From assembly GCA_947631305.1 (NCBI GenBank), contig CANRKV010000001.1, positions 1 to 47,600 on the forward strand: a DNA stretch of 47,600 nucleotides, in the 5' to 3' direction. Shown here piece after piece: positions 41,317 through 47,600 of the stretch. The stretch comes from an uncultured Jeotgalicoccus sp. (lineage in GTDB: Bacteria; Bacillota; Bacilli; Staphylococcales; Salinicoccaceae). Under the pieces are notes generated by a model, which did not search any database, was not told where the DNA came from, and saw only the letters and a list, made by a program, of their open reading frames with translations. The position numbers and the translations under genes were made by a program. Numbering within the stretch: the stretch's first letter is position 1; every line of letters starts with the position of its first letter.

Positions 41317-42663
41317 ATGAAGAAGGTTTTAATTGCGAACCGCGGTGAAATCGCGGTAAGAATTATCCGTACTTTAAAAGAGATGAATATCACGAGTGTT
41401 GCGGTTTATTCGAGCGGCGACAGGGACAGCCTTCATGTTGCACTGGCAGACGAGGCTTACTGTATCGGCGGACCGAAGAGTGCCGAAAGCTATTTAAATA
41501 TTGATAACATTTTACAGGCAGCACTAATGGCTAAAGCAGATGCTGTTCATCCGGGATACGGGTTTTTATCGGAAACACCTGAATTTGCTAAACGGACTGA
41601 AGAGCTCGGTTTGATATTCATCGGACCGGCGCCTGAAACTATGGAAAAGATGGGCGACAAATCCATGGCGCGCCAGACAATGGAAGAAGCAGGCGTACCG
41701 GTTATTCCGGGCAGTGACGGCATCGTGAAGTCAAAAGATGAAGTGAAAAAACTCGCTGGGGAAATTACTTATCCAATCGTCATTAAAGCCGTTTCAGGCG
41801 GGGGCGGTAAAGGAATGCGTTTTGCACACAGCGATGAAGACGTCGACAAGTTATATGACGAAGCAAAAAAAGAAGCGAAAAGTTCTTTTAATGATGATCG
41901 TCTGTACATCGAAAAATATATCCCGAAAGCGCGTCATATTGAAATTCAGGTTATCGGTGACGGTAAGGGCGACGCAATACATTTATTTGAGCGGGACTGC
42001 TCAATTCAAAGAAATAATCAAAAACTGCTGGAAGAGGCGCCGGCGACAATTCTCAGTGAGTCGGAGCGTGCTGACATTACGGAAACGACGCGTGAGGCGA
42101 TTGCCAGGCTGAATTACCGCGGTGCAGGAACGATTGAATACTTATATGTCGCAGCAGAAAAAAGATTTTATTTTATCGAGATGAACACGCGTGTGCAGGT
42201 GGAACATACAGTTTCAGAAGAAGTGACGGGCATCGATATTATCAAAGCACAGATTAACGTGGCATTTAATAATGATATCGGCATTACACAGGATGAAGTG
42301 AAGCTTTCAGGCCATGCAATTGAAGCCCGCATTAATGCGGAAGATCCGGATAACCGGTTTATGCCGTCTCCCGGTAAAATTGATAAAGTACATTTCGGTC
42401 TCGGAAGAAATGTCCGCGTGGACACGCATATTTACAATGGTTATTCCATCCCGCCTTATTACGACTCGATGATTGCTAAAATTATCGTTAAAGCTGACAA
42501 CCGTAAGGATGCATTATTCAAACTGAAGCTCGTCCTCGGTGAAACTGTTATCGAACCGATAAAGACGAATTTAGATTTTCAGCATTACCTGACGGGACAT
42601 CCGAAAGTTTTAGAAAATGATTACGATATTAAGTTTATTCATACAGAAAATATTATTGAGTAA
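41317..42663 (+). CDS. accC: Biotin carboxylase (AccC-type)
   Basis: The 448-residue ATP-grasp enzyme shows LIANRGEIAVRIIRTLKEM, YGFLSE, the ATP loop KAVSGGGGKGMR, FERDCSIQRNNQKLLEEAP and the MNTRVQVEHTVSEEVTG catalytic segment. It carboxylates the biotin carrier encoded just upstream. The start follows GGAGG inside the carrier gene. As a copy inside the pxp operon it may be separate from the main fatty acid acetyl-CoA carboxylase. Confidence 0.93.
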   Translation: MKKVLIANRGEIAVRIIRTLKEMNITSVAVYSSGDRDSLHVALADEAYCIGGPKSAESYLNIDNILQAALMAKADAVHPGYGFLSETPEFAKRTEELGLIFIGPAPETMEKMGDKSMARQTMEEAGVPVIPGSDGIVKSKDEVKKLAGEITYPIVIKAVSGGGGKGMRFAHSDEDVDKLYDEAKKEAKSSFNDDRLYIEKYIPKARHIEIQVIGDGKGDAIHLFERDCSIQRNNQKLLEEAPATILSESERADITETTREAIARLNYRGAGTIEYLYVAAEKRFYFIEMNTRVQVEHTVSEEVTGIDIIKAQINVAFNNDIGITQDEVKLSGHAIEARINAEDPDNRFMPSPGKIDKVHFGLGRNVRVDTHIYNGYSIPPYYDSMIAKIIVKADNRKDALFKLKLVLGETVIEPIKTNLDFQHYLTGHPKVLENDYDIKFIHTENIIE

Positions 42664-42675
42664 AGGATGATTTAA

Positions 42676-43440
42676 TTGAGTAAATTAACGATTGATTTAA
42701 ATGCGGACCTTGGAGAGAGTTACGGAAACTATAAAGTAGGCAGTGACGCTGAAATTATTCCGCTGATCTCATCGGCAAACGTAGCATGCGGGTTTCACGC
42801 GAGTGATCCGGGTGTCATGATTGAAACGGTTAAACGAATTAAAGAGTCCGGTTCAACAGGACTTGGTGCACATCCCGGATTTCCGGATTTAATGGGATTC
42901 GGACGCCGTTATATGGAACTGTCTGATGATGAGGTCCATGCAATTATGCTTTATCAGCTGTCTGCATTGGATGGTATTGCCCGGACATACGGTCTTAAAC
43001 TTAACCATGTTAAACCGCATGGTGCACTTTACAACGCAACATTTAAGAATGAAAATCTAGCGCGTGTTATCGCACAGGCAGTTAAGGATTTTAATCCGAA
43101 TTTAAAACTGATGGGACTGGCTAATAATAACTTAGTTAAAGCCGGTAAAGCTCTCGGTCTTGATGTGATTAATGAAGTGTTTGCAGACCGTGCTTATGAA
43201 GATGATGGCACGCTCGTATCACGAAGTCAAAATGGTGCAATGATTACCGACAGCAACCTTGCTACAGAACGGGTTGTCCGCATGATTACCGAAGGTAAAG
43301 TAGAAAGTATCAACGGTAAAGATGTGGAAATTCAGGCGGACAGCATATGTGTCCATGGTGATGGGGAAAAAGCATTGGAATTTGTTAAAGAAATCAGACG
43401 GCAGCTGGAAGAGAAAGGGATTGCTATCGAAACGTTATAA
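42676..43440 (+). CDS. pxpA: 5-oxoprolinase subunit A (LamB/YcsF)
   Basis: The 254-residue protein has LNADLGESYGNYKVGSDAEIIPLISSANVACGFHASDP, GAHPGFPDLMGFGRRYM, NHVKPHGALYN and ADSICVHGDG. It begins with TTG after AAGGATGA and is part of the 5-oxoproline cleavage complex with PxpB and PxpC. It follows the biotin carboxylase by twelve bases. Confidence 0.95.
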   Translation: MSKLTIDLNADLGESYGNYKVGSDAEIIPLISSANVACGFHASDPGVMIETVKRIKESGSTGLGAHPGFPDLMGFGRRYMELSDDEVHAIMLYQLSALDGIARTYGLKLNHVKPHGALYNATFKNENLARVIAQAVKDFNPNLKLMGLANNNLVKAGKALGLDVINEVFADRAYEDDGTLVSRSQNGAMITDSNLATERVVRMITEGKVESINGKDVEIQADSICVHGDGEKALEFVKEIRRQLEEKGIAIETL

Positions 43441-43455
43441 TTAAGGGGTGCAAAT

Positions 43456-44667
43456 ATGGAGAACAAACCGAAGATTACAGCCGCGCAGCGCAGACTGCTG
43501 TTCGGTGCAGTGTTCCTGATGGCAACATCGTCAATCGGGCCTGCATTTTTAACACAGACAACAGTATTTACACAGCAGTTTATGGCGAGTTTCGCCTTTG
43601 CAATTTTAGCTTCTATCGTTATCGATATCGGGGCGCAGCTCAATATATGGCGCGTATTGTCAGTCAGCGGGAAACGGGGACAGGATGTTGCGAACGAAGT
43701 GTTTCCGGGACTCGGTTCACTGGTTGCAGTACTTATCGTCATCGGTGGTTTTGCATTTAACATCGGTAACGTCGCCGGTGCCGGACTTGGTTTTAATGCG
43801 ATATTCGGCTGGGATGTAAGAATAGGTGCCGCAATTACAGGTATCTTTGCAATTATTATATTTTTAATTAAAAACGGCCGCGCCGTTATGGATATCGTGA
43901 CACAGGTCTTAGGTGTGCTGATGATTGGTATCGTTACTTATGTAATGATTATTTCAGAGCCGCCGGTTGCTGAAGCGGCGAAAAGAGCGATTATGCCGGA
44001 AGATCCAATAGCAATGCTTCTGCCGATTATTACATTGGTTGGGGGAACAGTCGGAGGTTACATTACTTTCGCTGGTGCCCACCGTTTAATCGAAGCGGGC
44101 ATGACGGGAGAGAAGAACCTGCGTTTTGTCAGCCACGCTGCCAACTGGGGAATTTTAACGACGGGTGTCATGCGCGTACTTCTGTTCCTTGCCGTACTTG
44201 GTGTACTGAGTCAAGGTGCAGTATTGTCAGAAGAAAACCCGCCGGCATCAGTATTCGAATTTGCGCTTGGTGATATCGGTATGAAAATATTCGGTGTTGT
44301 GCTGCTTGCAGCAGCATTATCTTCTGTAATCGGTGCAGCATATACAAGTGCGAGCTTTATGCGCTCATTTAATTCGGTGTTTGACCGTTATAACAATATC
44401 GTCATCGTCGTCTTTATTGCGACATCAACATTGATTTTCCTGTTTGTCGGGCGTCCGGTAACACTGCTTATTCTGGCAGGTTCATTCAACGGACTGATTT
44501 TACCGCTTACGCTCGGAGCAATACTGCTTGCTTCACGCAAGAAGAGTATTGTTGGAAACTACCACCATCCGACATGGATGATAGTATTCGGTGTTATCGC
44601 AGTAATCGTTACATTAATTGCAGGATTTCTGTCGTTGCAGGGTCTTGCAGACTTGTGGAATGGATAG
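43456..44667 (+). CDS. NRAMP-fold transporter lacking metal-binding residues (YcsG-like)
   Basis: The 403-residue protein has about 11 membrane helices and reads SSIGPAFLTQTTVFTQQFMASFAF in the first helix, where NRAMP metal transporters have GPGFL...DPGN. In the helix with the MPH metal motif it reads VGGTVGGYITFAGAH. So the Asp, Asn, Met and His that bind divalent metal are absent. It lies between pxpA and the DUF1445 gene, so 5-oxoproline or another small acid is a better guess than metal. GGGGTG precedes the ATG. Confidence 0.85.
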   Translation: MENKPKITAAQRRLLFGAVFLMATSSIGPAFLTQTTVFTQQFMASFAFAILASIVIDIGAQLNIWRVLSVSGKRGQDVANEVFPGLGSLVAVLIVIGGFAFNIGNVAGAGLGFNAIFGWDVRIGAAITGIFAIIIFLIKNGRAVMDIVTQVLGVLMIGIVTYVMIISEPPVAEAAKRAIMPEDPIAMLLPIITLVGGTVGGYITFAGAHRLIEAGMTGEKNLRFVSHAANWGILTTGVMRVLLFLAVLGVLSQGAVLSEENPPASVFEFALGDIGMKIFGVVLLAAALSSVIGAAYTSASFMRSFNSVFDRYNNIVIVVFIATSTLIFLFVGRPVTLLILAGSFNGLILPLTLGAILLASRKKSIVGNYHHPTWMIVFGVIAVIVTLIAGFLSLQGLADLWNG

Positions 44668-44675
44668 GTGATTAA

Positions 44676-45443
44676 ATGAATACTGAAAATATCAGAATAG
44701 CAATCAGAACTGGTGAACATACCGGACCGACTTCCGGTATTTCAGGCGATAAAGTACAGGCAAACTTAGCAATTCTGCCAAAAAAATATGCATTCGATTT
44801 TCTGTTATTTGCGATGCGTAATAATAAGCCCGTACCGATTATCGAAGTACTTGAAGCGGGAGAGTTTGTCAGCAGATATGCGAAAAATTCCGACATCCGT
44901 ACTGATATTCCGCTTTACAATATTTATCAAAACGGTGAGCTGACTGAAACTGTCAGCGATATTAAAGATTACTGGCGTGATGATTTCGTCACGTTTTTAA
45001 TCGGCTGCAGCTTTACATTTGAACAGGCAATTTTAGATGCCGGCATTAATATTAAGCATATTGATGAAGGGCGTAACGTTGCTATGTATAAAACTAATAT
45101 TGAAACTGTACCTGCAGGAATCTTTTCCGGAGAGACGGTCGTGTCGATGCGGCCGTTTAAGAAAGATCTTGTAGATCAGGTAATCAGTATTACAAATGAA
45201 TTTCCCAACATGCACGGGGGTCCTGTGCATGTCGGAAATCCGGAACAAATCGGTATAAATAATATCGATGAACCTGATTATGGAGAGAGAATCGACATTG
45301 GACCGGATGAAGTTCCGGTGTTTTGGGCATGCGGAGTAACACCGCAAAATGTTGTACTGAATGCAAAGCCTGAAATTTTAATCAGCCATGCTCCGGGTCA
45401 TATGTTTATTACTGACATTAATAATGAGGAATATAAAAATTAA
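44676..45443 (+). CDS. DUF1445 family protein (YcsI / hydro-lyase type)
   Basis: The 255-residue protein has TGEHTGPTSGISGDKVQANLAILPKKYAFDFLLFAMRNNKPVPIIEVLEAGEF, DFVTFLIGCSFTFEQAIL, NMHGGPVHVGNPEQIGI and VPVFWACGVTPQNV. The family is often annotated as hydro-lyase, and the vertebrate D-glutamate cyclase DGLUCY, which makes 5-oxo-D-proline, contains a DUF1445 domain. In this operon a glutamate/5-oxoproline role is plausible but inferred. It starts eight bases after the carrier gene. Confidence 0.87.
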   Translation: MNTENIRIAIRTGEHTGPTSGISGDKVQANLAILPKKYAFDFLLFAMRNNKPVPIIEVLEAGEFVSRYAKNSDIRTDIPLYNIYQNGELTETVSDIKDYWRDDFVTFLIGCSFTFEQAILDAGINIKHIDEGRNVAMYKTNIETVPAGIFSGETVVSMRPFKKDLVDQVISITNEFPNMHGGPVHVGNPEQIGINNIDEPDYGERIDIGPDEVPVFWACGVTPQNVVLNAKPEILISHAPGHMFITDINNEEYKN

Positions 45444-45468
45444 AACCGGGCAGCTGCCCGGTTTTTTG
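45442..45468 (+). terminator. Rho-independent terminator
   Basis: AAACCGGGCAG and CTGCCCGGTTT form a perfect inverted repeat followed by TTTT. It closes the 5-oxoproline operon. Confidence 0.92.
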
Positions 45469-45523
45469 TGTATTTAGGCATAATATAGAGAAAAAACGGA
45501 CAATAAACATAAAAATTTAAGTA

Positions 45524-45551
45524 TTGACATTTAAAATACGCACATTATAAT
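45524..45551 (+). promoter_or_regulatory. Promoter of the purine operon
   Basis: TTGACA (45524-45529), 16 bases, TATAAT (45546-45551). The purE ATG is 43 bases after the -10, with AGGAG before it. Confidence 0.85.
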
Positions 45552-45573
45552 TAATATTATAACTAATGTTCGT
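45538..45573. promoter_or_regulatory. PurR operator pair (PurBoxes)
   Basis: ACGCACATTA (45538-45547) and TAATGTTCGT (45564-45573) are inverted, 16 bases apart. The second, read on the other strand as ACGAACATTA, matches the Gram-positive PurBox core CGAACATT; the first has one mismatch. This paired spacing is typical of PurR control, and the pair covers the -10 element. Confidence 0.75.
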
Positions 45574-45593
45574 TAAATAGGAGTGCATATAAG

Positions 45594-46076
45594 ATGACAG
45601 TGGGTATTATTATGGGCAGTTCATCAGACTGGGAAACGATGAAACACAGTGCTGAAATGCTGGATTTTTTCGGAATACGCTATGAAACGAAAGTAGTCAG
45701 TGCACACCGCACACCCGAAATGATGGTTGAGTATGCAAAAAATGCGACAGCAGACGGCATCAGTATTATTATTGCCGGCGCCGGCGGTGCAGCGCATCTG
45801 CCGGGCATGATTGCTTCATTAACACACGCACCTGTAATCGGTGTACCGATAGAATCAAAATCGCTAAAAGGCATGGATTCGTTATTATCCATCGTGCAAA
45901 TGCCCGGAGGAATTCCAGTGGCCACACAGGCAATCGGCGTTCCGGGGGCTAAAAATGCAGGACTGATGGCGGCAAGAATGATTGGTATATCGGACTCTGA
46001 AGTTTTCACTAAACTGGGAGAATACACGAAAAGTCTCGAGAAGAAAGTTGAGGATATGCAAAATGACCTTAAGTAA
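45594..46076 (+). CDS. purE: N5-carboxyaminoimidazole ribonucleotide mutase
   Basis: The 160-residue protein has VGIIMGSSSDWETMKHSAEML, VSAHRTPEMMVEYA, IIIAGAGGAAHLPGMIASLTHAPVIGVPI and SLLSIVQMPGGIPVATQAIG, typical of class I PurE. It converts N5-CAIR to CAIR in de novo purine synthesis. AGGAG lies ten bases upstream. Its end overlaps purK by 14 bases. Confidence 0.95.
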   Translation: MTVGIIMGSSSDWETMKHSAEMLDFFGIRYETKVVSAHRTPEMMVEYAKNATADGISIIIAGAGGAAHLPGMIASLTHAPVIGVPIESKSLKGMDSLLSIVQMPGGIPVATQAIGVPGAKNAGLMAARMIGISDSEVFTKLGEYTKSLEKKVEDMQNDLK

Positions 46077-47190
46077 ACGTTTATATCCTGCAGCTGTAAT
46101 TGGTATTATCGGCGGCGGACAGCTTGGGAAAATGCTCGCACAGAGTGCTCAGAGAATGGGGTACAAAGTTGCGGTGCTTGATCCGTCGGCAGATGCTCCG
46201 GCACGTTCTGTATGCCACACTTTTATTCATGCCGATTTCAGCGATGAAAAAGCACTGATTAAATTAAGTGATATGTCAGATGTTGTCACATACGAATTTG
46301 AAAATATTGATGCACATATTTTAAGAAACCTCGTTTCTGATTATTACGTGCCGCAGGGTGCAGAAACGGTACTGACACTGCAAAACCGCACGACTGAGAA
46401 AAATGCAATTAAAGAGTCAGGTGCGAGTATCGTGCCATTTGAAAATATTTCATCTGAAGAAGATGTAAAAGCATTTGCCGAAAAACATTCATACCCGTTA
46501 ATTGTAAAGACGACAACAGGCGGTTACGATGGCAAAGGCCAGTATTACATCGGTTCTGAACAGGAATTATTAAATGAAAATATACCATTTGAAGATACAG
46601 CATTTATCGTTGAAAAATATATAGATTTAGCGAGAGAAGTATCATTGACTGCAGCACGCAGTGCAAGTGGAGAGATAATATATTTCCCGCTGCAGGAAAA
46701 TCTTCACCGAGATCAGGTTTTATACCGGACAATCGCACCGGCGAGAGTCGATTATTTTGAAAAAGCGAAAGCTGAAGCGGATAAAATTATGGAAGCGATG
46801 CTGTTCGTCGGAGTATTTACAATCGAATTCTTTATAGATCAGAACGGAGAACTGTATGTAAATGAAATTGCACCGCGTCCTCATAATTCAGCACATTACA
46901 CAATTGAGGCATGTAATATCAGCCAGTTTGATGCACATATTTTAAGCGTGACAGACCAGCCTTTACCGGAAGTTTATCAGCACAAAGATGCAATTATGAT
47001 GAACCTGCTCGGAGAAGATTTGGACCGATTGGACCTTGAATTGTTTGATTATTCCGAATGGAATGTTCATTTGTACGGTAAATCAGACCGCAAACCCGCG
47101 AGGAAAATGGGGCACGTTACAATTTTAACTGATGATATCGAAGCTGAACTTGAAAAATTGAAAACGAATTTTGAAAAAGAAACAGAATAA
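46063..47190 (+). CDS. purK: 5-(carboxyamino)imidazole ribonucleotide synthase
   Basis: The 375-residue ATP-grasp enzyme has IGIIGGGQLGKMLAQSAQRMGY, TTTGGYDGKGQYYI, EKYIDLAREVSL, and VNEIAPRPHNSAHYTIEACNISQFDAH. It makes N5-CAIR from AIR, bicarbonate and ATP. I start at 46063 after GAGG; a longer in-frame ORF starting in purE has no support. It is complete (stop at 47190). Immediately after it lies a purC fragment. Confidence 0.95.
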   Translation: MTLSKRLYPAAVIGIIGGGQLGKMLAQSAQRMGYKVAVLDPSADAPARSVCHTFIHADFSDEKALIKLSDMSDVVTYEFENIDAHILRNLVSDYYVPQGAETVLTLQNRTTEKNAIKESGASIVPFENISSEEDVKAFAEKHSYPLIVKTTTGGYDGKGQYYIGSEQELLNENIPFEDTAFIVEKYIDLAREVSLTAARSASGEIIYFPLQENLHRDQVLYRTIAPARVDYFEKAKAEADKIMEAMLFVGVFTIEFFIDQNGELYVNEIAPRPHNSAHYTIEACNISQFDAHILSVTDQPLPEVYQHKDAIMMNLLGEDLDRLDLELFDYSEWNVHLYGKSDRKPARKMGHVTILTDDIEAELEKLKTNFEKETE

Positions 47191-47192
47191 TA

Positions 47193-47279
47193 TTTTACCG
47201 TTATCACACTGAGTCACTGATTGAAGCGAATACTAAATTCTACAATAAGCTGGAGGAAATTAAAGATGAAATTCAATGA
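47193..47279 (+). pseudogene. purC: C-terminal remnant of purC (SAICAR synthase)
   Basis: The frame 47193-47279 encodes a tail that reads YRYHTESLIE, then a Phe-x-Asn-Lys-Leu-Glu piece and stop. Staphylococcal PurC ends with YRNNTGSLIE ... NKLE at the same spacing, as I recall it. No start codon or upstream PurC sequence is present: a TGA precedes the frame at 47172, inside purK. About 200 N-terminal residues are missing. The remnant's stop lies 14 bases inside purL, and its end supplies the GGAGG site of purL. Identification rests on a short match. Confidence 0.7.
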
Positions 47280-47600
47280 ACCGACAAACCAGGAAATTAA
47301 AGAACAGAAACTTTATGCAGAAATGGGCTTAACAGATTCGGAATTCGATAAAATTAATGAGATTTTAGGCAGAGAGCCCAACTACACTGAAACTGGTATT
47401 TTTTCTGCAATGTGGAGTGAACATTGTTCTTACAAACACTCAAAACCATTTTTAAAACAGTTCCCGACTGAGGGCGAGCATGTTTTAATGGGACCCGGCG
47501 AAGGCGCGGGTGTTGTGGATATCGGTGATAATCAGGCAATTGTGTTTAAAGTGGAATCGCATAATCACCCGTCAGCTGTAGATCCGTATCAGGGTGCAGC
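47266..47600 (+). CDS. purL: Phosphoribosylformylglycinamidine synthase, large subunit (3'-truncated by window)
   Basis: The first ~111 residues are MKFNEPTNQEIKEQKLYAEM..., then TETGIFSAMWSEHCSYKHSKPFLKQFPTEG, GPGEGAGVVDIGDNQAIVFKVESHNHPSAVDPYQG. This is the small-type PurL, which needs PurS and PurQ as partners. GGAGG stands nine bases upstream, within the purC remnant. purS and purQ, which normally lie between purC and purL in this group, are not present in the ~75 bases before it. The gene runs off the window. Confidence 0.93.
   Translation, partial: MKFNEPTNQEIKEQKLYAEMGLTDSEFDKINEILGREPNYTETGIFSAMWSEHCSYKHSKPFLKQFPTEGEHVLMGPGEGAGVVDIGDNQAIVFKVESHNHPSAVDPYQGA

Noticed and set aside
43456..44667. 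Annotation as a manganese/iron transporter
   Set aside because: The metal-binding residues of both key helices are absent, so a metal role is not supported by the sequence.

Overview
The window looks like chromosome of a low-to-moderate GC Bacillota, most likely a member of the Staphylococcaceae (Jeotgalicoccus, Macrococcus or Salinicoccus type). The reasons are strong GGAGG-type ribosome binding sites, lipoprotein SBPs, a staphylococcal-like PurC tail and PurL start, PurR boxes, and the overall gene families. The genus call is an inference. I saw no phage genes, insertion sequences, CRISPR arrays, tRNAs or rRNAs.

Layout. 1-6084: the 3' part of a C-P lyase phosphonate locus, with phnM (cut by the window edge), phnL, a PHP-domain phosphodiesterase that probably replaces PhnP, then the transporter phnD-phnC-phnE1-phnE2. 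6174-13405: a small membrane protein, an alpha/beta hydrolase / nitroreductase / small membrane protein trio, a two-gene cell-envelope pair (YkyA-like lipoprotein fused to a polysaccharide deacetylase, plus a DUF4015 glycosidase-like protein), an NCS1 permease and a YetF-type protein. 13535-15929 (minus): pheA and an unusual sodium-symporter-fold carrier behind a leader region that encodes a 19-residue peptide with Phe-Phe-Phe-Ser-Tyr-Phe and a terminator/antiterminator, i.e. a classical ribosome-mediated attenuator. 15931-23342: multidrug-type ABC exporter, ddl-GNAT-pepT, a DHA2 MFS exporter, a small membrane protein and a methyltransferase. 23343-24262: a cre-box region, a 49-residue unknown protein and a VOC protein. 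24401-27490: a MetNIQ-type ABC importer with two tandem lipoproteins and a short ATPase. 27597-30944: MoxR / DUF58 / membrane protein. 31038-33432: unknown transporter plus amidohydrolase behind a 13-bp-arm operator. 33535-35243: YitT protein and a methyltransferase.

35385-38561 (minus): a phospholipid-type operon (GNAT, CDP-alcohol phosphatidyltransferase, CdsA-like, PlsC-like, small membrane protein) resembling the enterobacterial ynbAB arrangement, with Asn at two of the four usual Asp positions of the CDP-alcohol transferase. 38712-45443: the 5-oxoproline operon (SRPBCC protein, pxpB, pxpC, BCCP, biotin carboxylase, pxpA, an NRAMP-fold carrier without the metal-binding residues, and a DUF1445 protein). 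45524-47600: the start of the purine operon under a PurR operator pair: purE, purK, only the last ~28 codons of purC, then purL directly, so purC is broken and purS/purQ are not where they usually lie.

The most novel items are the Phe leader-peptide attenuator controlling pheA plus a carrier whose substrate-binding residues are changed, the broken purine operon, and the non-canonical lipid operon. All names rest on reading motifs by eye; no database search was run.
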